NCBI GenBank assembly: GCA_020086605.1
Contig: JACBWW010000003.1
Location: 3,555,199 to 3,619,198 of the forward strand
Length of the DNA: 64,000 nucleotides
Source of the DNA: Lanius collurio
Taxonomy: Eukaryota; Chordata; Aves; Passeriformes; Laniidae
Reading direction: 5' to 3'
Shown here piece by piece: positions 50,101 through 63,061 of the stretch. Numbering within the stretch: the first letter of the stretch is position 1; each line of letters starts with the position of its first letter. The translations under genes were made by a program, and so were the position numbers. A model generated the notes under the pieces. It searched no databases. It was not told the DNA's origin and saw nothing but the letters and a program-made list of their open reading frames with translations.

Positions 50101-53100
50101 ACTCATTGATGTTTAAGAATAATTTGGAATGTATGTAGACACTTGAAAAGTTGTCTGCTGGTTTTTGTTGGTTTTGGGGATTTTTTACAGGTAAGCATCT
50201 TATAATTTTGAGGTACTGGTGCAACTCCATTTTATATGCATTTAAAATAGGGAAAGGACAATCAACTGAGCTCCAAATCAGTTCATCAAGCTGCATTTCC
50301 TGGAAATACCTGCTGGCTTCATATCTCTCCCATGTAGCAGTTTTCCTGGTGAGGCTGCATGCTGCACCACATCTCTGAGTATCTTTCCACTGCCAGCATT
50401 GTAGGAACCAACAGAAAGGTTATATGGCTCAGAAAATCACCTTAAGGGTACAGTCTGGCCACTGAATCTGCCCTGAGAAGGTTTCCTGAATGTAAGTTCC
50501 TCTTTACATGAGGCAGCAGGCCAGCATAGGGAACGCAGTTTAGAACCACTCAACCAAATCATGCAACTGCTAAGGAAATAAATAAGAATTTCCAATTTTG
50601 CTGACACTGCATTCTTTTCCAGCTGCTTTGGCTTCTTTGTGTTCTAATGGTGTCTGGTTTGCAGGAGATAGGTAAAATATTCCAGAAGTAAAATATAAAG
50701 CCCTTTAATTTTGTAAGACCTGCATGAGGAACCTTATGAAAGTCATGATATAGGAGTCAGACTTGACTTTGATGAGCGATCTTTTTTCCCCATTGTTGAC
50801 GATGTGTAATGTTTCTGCTGAAACCTTACCTGAACATGATTCATTATATAAACACTGAATTTTCACTTCTAGAGAAAAATAAATGCCTCACCCTCTTAGT
50901 TACAAGTTGTCAAGGAAATTGTAAGGGATTACAAGCAAAGTTTTTTAAACTGGAGCTTAAACATTTACAAAAAAATAAGCAAACAAAGAACCACGTTTTA
51001 AACAACTGCTGTGTTAAAGCTATGACTGCTATAGCTTATTATCACATGCTAGTGGTGAGGAGAAAGACATGTGCAATGTGTTTTCATTCAAAAATTCAAC
51101 CTTTTAAAATCTTCAGTATGACAACAGGACAATAATTTTATGAGGTAAACAGGTGTTAATAAGGTGGTACTATCTTTGCAGAATTTCCTAAAAACTGTTT
51201 TCTTTCTCCCCATTACTTTAAACTATGGACAATTCTTTTAGAAAGAATGAAAATGGCTTTTCTTTTTGCTTTTGAGACCATTTCACTGAGAACAGAAGAG
51301 TCCCTTCAGGTTTGAAGAGTTCAAAATCAGCTAATAGTAAGGAACATTCTTTCATGGGCCATGTGTATTTCTCACCTTGTTGTACCACTTTCGTGTAAGG
51401 GTTTTCTGTAGTGGGCTATTTTACAGAAATTGAGTAGTACCCATAATTTTTATTGCACAGCTCTTTTTGTTCTTTTTATCCATCATGATTGTGACCATAA
51501 GATATATGACATGATATTTACAGTCAGTTAAGCTAAATAGAAATAAAGATATTAATTTTGAAAATTAAAGGTGCTGAAACTGAAACCCAAACTCCTACAC
51601 TTGTTGATATGATCAAATACACAGTGAATTAGAAATCTGAAACTTTTAATATCCTGAATTTTAAATAAATATTTGGCTGAAAAATGAAGTCAACACAACT
51701 GTATGTAATGACAACATGAACTTTTTGTCTTTCTTTTCTAGTAGTTATAGAAAAACATTAGAAAAATATTTTGAAAATGCTTATTTTGAACATTTGGTTG
51801 TGAAACAAAGGATTGTGCAATTTATGAAATGTGAAATTATTTTATGGAATTGTAGGAACTTATTCATCCAGGAATCAGAGACTTTTTTTTTTTGTGCTAG
51901 TGTAGCATCAGCTAAAATGAAAATGTCTTTCCTTGTCAAGTGAAATTCATATTTTTTAAATACAAACTTTGGTAAAATAGAGATTTTATCTTGCTGAAAG
52001 CACAAAGAGCAAAAATTCAGTTTCATTAAATTGTAGGTAGTGGTCATTTGTCTTTCACTCTTGACAATATTGAAAGCAGCAGTACAATTTCTGTAACAGC
52101 ATAACATCAAGTCTTCTCTTTCTTGATTATTGGAAATTTAAGTGGTAGTTGAATGAGTTGGTTTTGTGTGAAACTCAGAGAAATCAGGGCAAGAGTTCCT
52201 GTGAAATTTTCACACAACTTTTGGTTTTGTGCAGAATAAATGTTTCCTTTGGTGCACATAGTAAACATAATATACTACGTGTACCAAGGATGAGCAGGGA
52301 CCAGAGTGATCAGGAGAGATTCCTGACCCATAACATACAGTACGGCAGATCTCTCATAATTATCTTAAATCAGCACAGTTTCTGGAACAGTCACCTTCTC
52401 TCTGAACATTCAATGGAACTACTACATGGGAAAGGGCTGGAAAATAAACTTGGAGCAGAAACTCTGGCCCAAAACATGTTTATCTACATAACCCAGTTCC
52501 TGGGCTGAGACATCCCTTTAGGTCAGCAGGATTAATTCCTATAGAAAGTGCCATACTCTATACACTTTTTAAGTTGTGCACTGAAAGCTTACTTCTTCAG
52601 TAGCCTCAGATAGTGAGGAAACATTTTCCTTTTAATTAGTGTATTTTTGCTGTCTTTTTTTTTATATCTTTGCTGATTTGCCATTTCAACTGTAAAGTAT
52701 GGTAATGTGGTGCTTTGTTTTTCTTTCAAACTCATCAGTACCTAACATACAGCCTTTTATCAATATACAAATCTTTTAAATACTGTAAAATAACACTAAA
52801 ATATGACATGGTAATATTTTATATTACTTTGTATTCCAAAACGTTTTTGTAACTTCTATAGCATGAGAAAAGTAATATCAGGTTGTACAGCATACACAAT
52901 AAATTATTTCTCCAAAATCCAAAAGTGCCTAAGTATTTCTTTATATTCACAATATGGTAACTGTAAAACATGACTATATAGCATGTCTTTTCAGATTGCA
53001 TTATATTCTACTTTCTTTCTTTGAATGGCATTATAAAAAAAATCACCAACAAACCCTCAACAGTGCAATATTAGAGGCTTTTGTACAGCCTTTTGAAGAG

Positions 53101-53121
53101 TTCTCTGTTACTTTGGTAAAA

Positions 53122-53150
53122 TACACACACACATGCACATACATATACAC
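53122..53150 (+). repeat. Imperfect CA/TA dinucleotide tract
   Basis: ACACACACACA followed by ATGCACATACATATACAC. Imperfect microsatellite. Confidence 0.75.
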
Positions 53151-54046
53151 AGAGAAAATATCATCATAAGCATTTCCACTGTAATAGTAACCTTTCCATA
53201 GACTTTCCAACTTGTCTGGTCTTCCTTGAAGGTCGATTGGGTTTTCAACTCTGTTATCTGCGAGGTGTTTGATGGAGTGGTCCAGATAACAGAGAAGAGA
53301 GCAAAGGAAAAAGAATTTTTTGAAGATCAAAAGTGTCTGTTCATTTTGTTATCTGACCCTATCTGTTGTCATAGTAACAGGTTTCTTTTAAACTCTGCCA
53401 TCAGATGATTTGTCTCTATCTGCTATGAATTCTGCTTTGACTGAGTAGCTGCTGGTAAGGTATAAAGTGGGTACTGTGTTTTCCAGTCTCCTATTGCAAT
53501 ATCAAGAAGTGAAAGATAGAAGATGAATTCTATTTTCCTATTGGATTGTTCAAGATTCCCCTTTTCAGAAATATTGAACTCTCATCCTAATTCGACCAAA
53601 CAGGTAATACTTCCAAAATGGTCACAGAGTAGTCTCAGTTCCAGGACTGATAGGATAGAAATGAAAATCCAGGACCAAATCCTGAGAGGAAAAGCCCAAT
53701 TCCTGTTTAATGCTACAGGGCCTGAAGTCACTCATTAAATGCTCACTGACTCCTCACAAAAGCAGGAGCAGGTTGTGAATGGTTTAGTCACAAAGGGGTC
53801 CAGAAGAACCGTATTCTGTGCCGGATGTGCATGGTGGCAGGTCACTGTAGTAGTTCCTATTTGCATGGACTATTAATTTTCTCCTCCCTTGGGTGACTTA
53901 ATCATCAACCAGCATATGGAAGGAGAACACAAGATTATAGAACTTGAACTGAGTCATCATACCTGTTTGTCTGCCACTGCAGAAATCACAACATATTGCT
54001 CCTGTCAAAAATAGGAAAAAGTGATCAGATCCACCTAAAAATTACA

Positions 54047-54085
54047 TTCTTTTTTTTCTTTTTTTTTTCTTCTTTTTCCCCTCTT
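54047..54085 (+). repeat. Polypyrimidine tract
   Basis: Pure C/T, mostly T runs broken by single C, ending in CCCCTCTT. Low-complexity sequence. Confidence 0.8.
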
Positions 54086-57000
54086 AATTTCTTCTGCCAA
54101 AAGGCAGTCCCAGAACCTCATGGCCATCACCAATAGACAACCTTTCACCACCTTATTTTTATCAGGTTCTCTGCTAAGTTATTTCAGTCTTCTCTTGTAA
54201 AATGGACTCTGAAGCCAAAGTAGAGATCTAAGCAATTAGAAATGATAACAATTAATTAGTAATTAATAATGATTAGTTAAATCTAAGCATATTAGACTAT
54301 TTTAAATAGCAAAAGGATACAAATATTTTAGAAAATTATGATGGCGTAGCCAGGCACAATGTATAAGGACTTTATATAAATATGTCAACAATGCGACCAT
54401 CAAAGGGAAAAGGTGTGAGAAGTTGCAGGTAAGAAGCACCCACATAAAAAGCAGTTGGAGGACAAACAACAAGCATGGACTAGCTGAAGAAAACCCCTAG
54501 TGAGAGTGGGTTATATAGCATTAGAAACAGACAAAAGAAAGGAAATTGGAGAAGAAACGAAACTAGTCCATTTCTATTTCAATTTCTCTCCCAAAAGAGT
54601 TCTTGAGCCTGATCACCTTGCAATTGTGCATTCTTGTGGCACTTAGTATACCCAGAGCTAAGGAAAAAATGTTAAGAAACAGCAGTTTTCTATATGTAAT
54701 GAAAATAATTAAAAATGTGTTAAAACTGTTAGCAAAAAAGTGTATTATTAGACAATGAACTTGGTACATTTTGTTTTAGTGTTTAAAGCTGGCCTCATTT
54801 ATTATCACAGTGCAGTGATCTCTAAAATATTTATATATATAAATATTCACTCACAATAACTCTCTGTTCTTCCCATCATTATAGGGAAGTTTTTACTTCA
54901 ATTGGTGATATCTGTCTATAGTGCACTTGAATAAAAATATTTTCTACAATGGTCCCCTCAGCTTCTAAGACTTACCTTCACCTCCACAAAATTTCAAAGC
55001 CCTGGATTTACTACCTAGAGAATGACATTCCATACTCTAGACCCCAAATTCTCAGTCATTCTGAAAGGCTGAAAATTTTGAATCTTTTTTCCTCTGTAGG
55101 ATATGGTAGGAGCAAAGAAAGTATCATTTTTTAGTCAATAAATTTCCTCTGATAGGAAATTGTTGTCCATAGATACTTGCTCAGTTCTGAGAGCATTAAA
55201 CCCTAAGTAGGAAGAACTCATCTTTACATGAAAAAACCTGAAACTTTGAAATGTGGCTGGGATGACTACTAGAGCAAATTGTAAGTTAGCAATATATTAA
55301 TGGTTGTTAAACCAAATTAATTAAATAAAACTTAGTAAGTTATACTCAAATTTCTTGTCAAAGCCTGGAAATTATAAATGAGCCTGTGAAAATGAAGTTT
55401 AGTATCCACAATGAGGTTTTTAGCAATATGAAAACCTAGCCAGTTTATCAGACTAGTTTCCTAAAGAAATATGTTTTATAAAGGAAGAGGATCAAAACAT
55501 TTGTCTAGTGTCGTCTGAAATTGCTAGTAAATGTCTAGCAAGTTTGGTAAAAACATAGATGTTTCAAACAATAAGAGGATTCCACAAGGTTTAAGCTGTC
55601 TGAATGGAGAAAGGCCTGCAGAAGTGAAAGATATATCATGATTTCTAATATTATGATTATCTTATGATTCACATAGAAATGTGTTATGGAGGCATTAATC
55701 AATGAGATAGAGGGTAATTCAGTGAAAAAAAAAAAAGACACAACAATCCAGGCTTCCTAAATTCTGTAGTTCATATAATGGCTCCAGTAGGTAATGATAT
55801 TTTCAGTTGTGAAAAACTGATTTGGATTCCTGAAGTGAAACACCCCTGGACTGTCAGAAGGCTGGGCTGGGGTTGTGCTATTTGCAGCTGACTGATGAGA
55901 AGTTTCTGAGGGATGTGTAGCAGGGAAGAGGTTTGTGGACCTGCTAAGAATAATTGGAAAAAATGAGAAATATTTTTGGTTATGCAATATCTACATGGTG
56001 AGTGGAAGAAGATTTTTAGAACCTCTGATTGGTTACTATACACAGAGGAATTTCTTGAGCTAGATATGCCTTTGAGTTGGACTTCCTCAAAGCAAGGTAT
56101 CAAGCTAAGTTGAAAGACAACCTGTGACTAGGTTTCCAGGGAGAATAAGCAGTCCCAAATGCAGAACAGACCATTCCCAATTAAGATCAGAAAAAACACT
56201 AGCAGATAGGAATTGCCAGTGACTTTTTTCAATCACTAGATGTGATGGTGTAGGTGAGTAACATTATTATTTTTAACTAACAGGCAATTTGTAATGGGAA
56301 ATGAGTGCTTTGAGTGGGTTTGCAATAGTTATAGAGAATCCACATGGGGAGCTTTCCAGAGAAGCTGTTTTTCATTTGCTAAGAATAGATTCTAAGTGGT
56401 TAAGTGATAGGCTTTCCTAAAATGTAGGCACCCATGTATTTTGTGTGTCAGAAGTTAGGGGGAGGATTTGAACTTTACTTCTATTAAGGTTAGAAAAGAT
56501 TTCACATCTGTATTGATATGATGGCTGTTCACTCAATATTAATCTGTGGGCCTGATTGTACTTTGATAATTGATTAAAATTATCAGTTTAGTAGTCTTGT
56601 TCCTAGTATTCTAGTTTTTCATTGAATATTTGCTCCTTAGTAGTACAATATAGCAGTACCAATATTTTCTTCTGTAAGAGAGATACATGTTGCTTTTCTG
56701 TAGGTGTCTGTTCTGTTTGAAGAGCGGACTGATTTTAGGCTTCCTGAAAATCCCCCATGGTCTTCAGCTTTCTGTCACATGTCACAAGCCTTCTGGAATG
56801 ATCTTGAGCTACATTATTTGGCTGACAGCAGCCACAAGACCAGGTGACATGCATGGACAGCTGAAAAGTGCAATGGCATCTGGAATGTGCATTTTGTCAC
56901 TAGCTGTTTTGGGTAGGCATGCAGTTAGGACTGTCTTGAGAGGTAGTAGAAACCCAAATTTTCCTGTAATTTACCTAACGCTTTATATTGCCATGGGAAG

Positions 57001-58454
57001 GTGAGATCAAGTTCTAGCATGTGTGGAGATGCTGAAGGTATAGTGGAGAAACACTCTGCAGGATGAAGGAGAAACACCTACATCTGACTACTCATGCCTC
57101 TAATTTTCTACTTCATCAGCATAATTATTGCTGGCAGATAAAGTTTTGATTTAGGACTACAGATCTCAATTCTGCAAATACTCATACATGTGTTTAACTT
57201 TAGGAATGCAGATAGTTCCATTGTGGTTTATGAAACTAGCCATGTGCTCGGAGTTATGCGTGTGCATAAATGTCAGGATTGCTGCCCAAGGACATAATTT
57301 ACCAATAATCTGAAGGAAAGAGAAATGTCTTCTGTGGAGGGCAGCTATTTCTTTCAGAAATGCCTACATGGGATATTGTTTTTACAATCATTTTTAGACA
57401 AGTTACTTTCTAAAAATCCTGGTTCATGGGATTTTCTTTTGAATGCTTTATGGATATGTCTTCCTCTTTTATTGAGGTATTTTCTGGCAAGAATTTTAAA
57501 GTAGTTTTCAAAAGCTAGTCAGGCCCAGCTTCTTCTCTTTAGAGCAGGCGCGGGTGGGCCTGGTTCCCTTAGATCTGCAAACTGGGGAATCTACAGGCAG
57601 GTCAGATCTCAGGAGAGGAGTTTGTCATATGGAAATGTTTAACGGTCCAGCTTACATTCTGTATAGTCTCTCTTTTATCTTTTCAGGGTTTGAACATGAT
57701 CCTTTCAAAGCCAGATAACCCAAAAAAATCCTCATGACTGCTTTGCTCGCTCCCTGATTCCTATAATCACAGTCCAGGAGGAATAGGTTACTATGACAAT
57801 ATCATTGCAATAGTTTTGTAAAGTGTTTTTAAATTTTTTTCAACTCCCTCTCAGTGCTTAAGTCCTTTTCTGTTCTGCAAAATGATGCTTTCTGCCATTT
57901 TGCATATGCTACAACCAAGGAACAAAGGAACTAGAAAAGTGTTTTGCTACAGGAACAAGCATTGCCTCTCAGTATTTAAATAAGTGGAGGAGCACAGTCA
58001 GAAAAATCTATTTAGAAAACTTCTTCAGTTACATTTCCACCTATATGCTGCTGAAGACAGTTTTAGACAACTTTTGTTTCTTCCCATATGTCTAATATAA
58101 CATAAGGATCATATCCTTGTGTTCCTTTGTTATACTGGTACAATAATCATCAGGGACTACAGACACCGATTACGTATTCCAGTTGATTTGTGCTTTTGAA
58201 AACATTATGCTTTTTACCAATAATCATAAGGTAGATGACAGAGAACCATCAGTCAAAAAATACCACGAGATGGGACCAAAATGTATTAGGTCTATCTTAC
58301 CAATATTTCGTTGTTTTTTGTTTTTGAATTATGGTAGTATTATTGTATGTGAGAATTAACAGATAAAGTGATGTAATCTAATGTTTTGATTTTTGAATTT
58401 TTTATCTTAATGCTCATAAGGTCATAAAGATAATCTGTTTTAAGGTTGTAAATG

Positions 58455-58770
58455 TCTTAGGAAGGTCTACAGCACAACCCCTCGATCAAAGCATGGTAAG
58501 CTACAAGGTTAGACCACTCTTCTCAGGGTTTTTCCACTCTGGTGTTGAAATCCTCCATAGAAAGAAACAGATCAGTCTCTCTCGGCAGCTTGTTGAAATG
58601 CTTGGCTATCCTCATGTTCCAAAAACCTCATCAAACTTGCAGAAAACTCTGGGATCAAGATTCCTCTCCCTCAGTTTCACTGTGAGATTTTTAGCTTGGG
58701 TCTTCCTCAGTTACTTATGTGAGGGTACTAGTCCTGATATGAAAAAATGCACCAGTACACTGAAGTGGAG
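58455..58770 (-). mobile_element. CR1-family LINE 3' fragment, older subfamily
   Basis: On the plus strand the order of motifs follows the inverted 3' part of a CR1 subfamily: GGTCTACAGCACAACCCCTC, then TCAAAGCATGGTAAGCTACA, CTCAGGGTTTTTCCACTCTG, GAAATCCTCCATAG, GCAGCTTGTTGAAATGCTTG and GGCTATCCTCATGTTCC, ending with a TTCCTCTCCCTCAGTTTCA-like block. The element therefore reads on the minus strand. It is more diverged than the copy at 46470 and belongs to a different CR1 subfamily, whose name I do not claim. Chance plus frames of 97 and 75 codons cross it and its flank and should not be read as genes. Confidence 0.7.
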
Positions 58771-61057
58771 CCCCTACTATGTTTGAAATTATGAATCTTC
58801 TTGATGACTTGCTATCTCAGGATCTAATTCTGAATGGTAGAGTTACATGGTGCAAGGAACACTTTTCTGATATTGGCTATAGTGATAAATTGGTTTTGAA
58901 CATTTCGGTCATGATGGTCACTGCTTTACTAGGGTTGCTACAACATTCTCAGCTAAAGACAAAATTCCAGGTTGAAAGGTGTGATCATGCAGTAATATTA
59001 GATTGATGTAAGAAGAAAAGAATATGCCTTTCTGCAAGTAAAAAAAAGACTGTGCAGAAATAAGTTGCAATTTCATGAGTATTTTTGAGAGTATTTTGCA
59101 AATAGTTGTTGTCCAGTAAGAAATGCTGCTGAGAAGCCAGTGGAGTGCTACCCTGGCAAAACATTATTATTTCTTTTTCTCTATGCAGTTCAGAGCTCAG
59201 AAGGGGACTAGGTAGTATGAGCCTTGTTGCTACCTTGAGTGTAATCAAGTCAAAATTATGTTCTAAATTTGTCTCATAGTGAAGATATATACTTATGATT
59301 GATTACAGGATGCATAAAATGAAATTTTTTATTTATAACACAGTATAAGAAGTGTTTGGAAAGAGTACAGCGTAGTTTATACTACTAGATAAATCTTAAA
59401 TGATGATAGAGCCTCTGAAAAAGGGTGATAGAATGGAGAAGTGTATCTAAAGACAAACAGAATCAGATAAAATATTATATTGGATTATATATTATAGTAT
59501 TTTATATTATTAGATTATAATAAGGACTGGATTCCAACAGCAGAGAGTGATTGCAACACCTACATAGACCTCAACATCATGGGAGAAGAAGCAGACAGAA
59601 ACAGATAAAGAACTGACTGTCTTGTGACCAACCTTCCTCTGTCAGCAGAATTTTGATTTTTGCAAAGAGTCACTAACCTTCAAAGAACATGTCTTCCCCT
59701 ACCTCTTTCCAGGCAATAAGTATATTATGAGGATGATCAAAAATGCTCTATCCTCTGATTTTTTTAATCTTTTGCCCTTTTGATTTATTTTATCAAACAA
59801 CATAGGAACTTTCCAGAAATGCTGCTTTATCTGTAACACCACAGAAAAGGGGTGCCAGGCTTGGTCAGATACCTGCTAAAGATAAAATGGAGATGGAAAC
59901 CACCATTTGTACCATGCCCAGACAACTTGTAAGGTAAGCAGGGATACTGGAATCTGGTTATCTGGTAACAAGGAGATCAAGGCATGTGGGAAAAAGGGCC
60001 GGAAACATATGGGGTGCAGAGACCACATGGGGAGTGGGAGAGCTGGCTGGACAGCTGGTCCCCAGATGATACTGAGATCAAATGACTGAGTACTTCAGCA
60101 TGGCTTAAATAGTTAAGAAGTATGGAGATGGAACTCTCCCTCACAAACAAGAACTTGCGTGTATTGCTGCTCTAATTAAGTCTCTTTTCCTGAGCATCAG
60201 AAAAAAAACAGTCACTGAGATGGTTTCCCTGTAAAGACCAAGACTCCCTCAACTAATCTATAAATGTCTCTGAAATGTCCTAATCCTTGGAGAAACCCTG
60301 CAGTTTACAGGATATGAACCTATAGGTCATATCAGACTTATTCACCCCAGCAAAAGGAATTTATCTATTGTACCTGTTGTGTCACTGAAGACACTAAACA
60401 GTGTGGTGTTTATTGCAACATAATAGGCCAGAGACTTTCCAAAAGCTGTGCACTAATTACTGATATTGCTGCTACTTCATTTGTCTTGTTTTGGTTTGTG
60501 TCCTCTGTTATGTTCACAGTGAATATGATTGTTTGTACATGCTTACATATACCACAATCACATCTACACTATAATACAGAGGCAATAGAGGAGGAATAGT
60601 TGTGAGCTACTGTGTTTCAGTCCATGGTGTCTTACAGAGGTTGTTCCTTTTAATAAAAAATCCTGAAGCTTGTTTAGGCTGAAACATTGCCTCGGTTTGG
60701 TTGTATTTTTCAGACAAACTTATTCAGAAGTTCTGAAGGCAAAATCACAGTACAGGAGACAGAAATCTCCCTTTCCTCCTCTTCTTGGTACAGTGTTTTA
60801 AAATCTGTTGTTAATATTTGTGGTAATAAGAAAAATTCTTGTACCAAATGTATTCAGTGAAACAGAAAAAGTAAAGAGATATTGCTGATAAGGGAAAACA
60901 AGAAGTGACCAAGCTGGACACTTGCTTCTCAAGCATATAACAGATGACTCTTTGTTCTGTTTTAAACATGCTATTATTATTAGTCAGCTAGATTTGTGGG
61001 CTCGTAGTGGCTGGAAATGGGCATTTCAGAAAGATTTGAAATCACATTGTAGGTTAG
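58771..61057. other. Unique AT-rich non-coding sequence
   Basis: No gene is recognised. An extremely AT-rich stretch with TATTATAT words lies near 59466-59522. Frames of 60-87 codons lack domains. Confidence 0.45.
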
Positions 61058-61215
61058 GAACTCATCTAAACATCTTCAGACTGTGAAATTGAGACCCGCA
61101 GGGAAAGCAGCTTTCCCAAGACCGCACGGCAACCTAGAGAAAACTAGAGATAGATCACAAGACATCTGGACTGCTTTGTCAGGGGCCTGTCCACTGGCTC
61201 ATGCTGTTTCCTCCA
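61058..61215 (+). mobile_element. MIR-like SINE
   Basis: In plus orientation the stretch follows the MIR pattern: a CATCTTCAGACTGTGAAATT start, GAGACCCGCAGGGAAAGCAG, then CTTTCCCAAGACCGCACGGC (compare the family's TTGCCCAAGGTCACACAGC). After that come GATAGATCACAAGACATCTG and a closing GGGCCTGTCCACTGGCTCAT. Length (about 155 bases) and motif order suit a partial MIR. MIRs are ancient in amniotes and scarce and worn in birds, so a copy this readable is a notable relic. Confidence 0.6.
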
Positions 61216-62884
61216 GGAAGACTTTCTCATGCAAATCTTAACTTCTCCATATCCAGGCCTGTGCTGGTTAAGTGCATCTGAACAGGCATCATGTTTGCAC
61301 ATACCCAAGCCTATATCCTTTCTCCCTATCAGCCTTTCTCTCTGTCCAAGAAGGAAAGTTCAATGCAAGGCCATAATTCACACACCTCCAAGTGTCAGGA
61401 AAACACTCCCAGCAGCTTAGCTATGGAGAGAGAATATGCATAGAAAATTTCATCTGAAAAACAGATCAGAAAATTAGATATCACCAGAGAAGGACCTGAA
61501 AAGAAAACAGTTGGATAAATGCAAGTATGAGAGTCTCTGTCTTACTGTTACTCCAACTGCTATAAAAATATTGCCGATGGGGTGATGAGATCAGTCTGGC
61601 CACAGCTGTCATTGTCTTTAAAAGCCAGACAGTAAAGCATGTTTGTTTTTACCTTTCTCTGCTTGTTATTAAAATAAAAAACACTCTAAATTTTTCCCTT
61701 GAAATGAGAGCAATGGATGTAGACATTCTCACCTAAAGAGAAAGCAGAATCTGTAATAAGAGGGTTATGAATAAACCATTTTTATTCCTTTATTTTTAGC
61801 CTCATCAAAGAAGATGATTTCATATTCTTTACAATATTCACTCTAGTATCTTCACAGTTCATAACACCCAGGTGACTAGTCTTTGCAGGAAGGTTTCACA
61901 TGCTATCCCATTACAGCCTATTTATTTGCCCTCTGGAAACCATGTTCTCAGTTGGCGGGATCCAACTCCCCCAGGAGAAGACGTGCCTGACCGACTGACA
62001 CAGACAGGGCTTAGTCTGCAGGGAGGGTTGAATTTCCTTAGCATGACAATGGGCAGGGTTTTATTGGCACAGACGGTTTGTGTCAAGCATGTGAACATAT
62101 GTTCCTGAGGTCTGCAGGAGGAGCAGTTACAGATCTCTTAATACCCAGCTTGGGTTTTACGTAGGCCTGCTCCTCTAGCTCAGGAATGAGCCACTGTGGG
62201 GCCAGGCTTACCAGGGCTATCTACTCCAGAAAACAAATGAGTAACTTGGCTGATCATGCACTGAAGTGTTTGTCAGTAGCTTCATACCTCACGGTTTAAT
62301 ATTTCTTATTTATGATGAGTTTAAAATTTAAAATAAAGTGTCCTGAAACCCTCTAAACTCAGAAAAGAAAAAAAGTATACAGGTTCTCAGTACAATATGC
62401 AGGTCCAACTACTTCTACTGATTTCAGCCCATACAGATCAATAGCCAAATCCAAAAATATCTGAAAATCTGAAACCAAAATGCCTAACATTAAGTACCAG
62501 TTTTCTGGGTTAAAATTAAAACAAGACTCACAAATAACTAAACAGACTTCTCAGGCTAGATGAAAGTTGAAAATATAAAGAAAATATTCTTCTGAAATCC
62601 TGTGCAGTTCAGCTCTAAAGGTCACAGAGAGCATTACCTGCTCAGGATTTGAAGCCTGAAATGATCTGAATGACCACAATTGGGATTCATTTCACTGAAC
62701 TGGTTTATCTAAAAGTAGAAGAGACATCTAAGTCTAGGCCAGTAATTCTGGGCTACCCTTGTGGTTAACAGAAAGGAACAGACACTGGCAGAGGACAATC
62801 TCATGATCAGAGAGATATCTGGAAATAAATCAGATGAATTACACTCAATAGTTGTTTCTTACTGTTCTGTTATTCCCTTTCTAG
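61216..62884. other. Unique non-coding sequence
   Basis: No gene or repeat is recognised. A 78-codon plus frame at 61872-62108 and a 63-codon frame at 61229-61420 have no domain. Confidence 0.4.
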
Positions 62885-63061
62885 GAGCAAAAATCAATTA
62901 CCATGGCTAAACCAGTGGATTCAGGAAGACTTGGTCACACATGCTTCAGTGTACCTGTTGCTGAAGGCAGAGGTTCAAGGAACAAGAGGTTTTTGTCTAA
63001 TAAATTTAACCCTGGGAAATTGAAGAATGACGATTTATTTCCCTTTAGATTATGCTCATGA
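62885..63061 (+). other. Doubtful small exon with a good start context
   Basis: A short frame starts at an ATG at 62903 in strong Kozak context (TTACCATGG), runs 52 codons and stops at 63059-63061. It opens MAKPVDSGRLGHTCF and has no domain that I recognise. Eighteen bases upstream is an acceptor-like site (pyrimidines then CTAG at 62881-62884), and the frame stays open back to it. This could be a first-coding or terminal exon, but a frame of this length is also expected by chance. It is not called as a gene. Confidence 0.12.

Larger units (their letters stand above)
47191..58454. other. Unique AT-rich non-coding sequence
   Basis: Over about 11 kb no gene, RNA gene or clear transposon is recognised. 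Frames of 95-119 codons (47880-48182, 50809-51135, 51781-52110, 52149-52508, 55771-56103, 56687-57004) show no domains, use no convincing splice sites and often overlap frames on the other strand. Low-complexity patches lie at 53122-53150 and 54047-54085. A somewhat GC-richer stretch at 49800-50060 carries no recognisable identity. Confidence 0.45.

Noticed and set aside
56687..57004. 105-codon plus frame with cysteine-rich start
   Set aside because: No domain or repeat. A frame of this length is expected by chance in a 64-kb six-frame search.
58493..59006. Plus frames of 97 and 75 codons in tandem
   Set aside because: The first crosses an inverted CR1 fragment; the second lacks a domain and any splice link.
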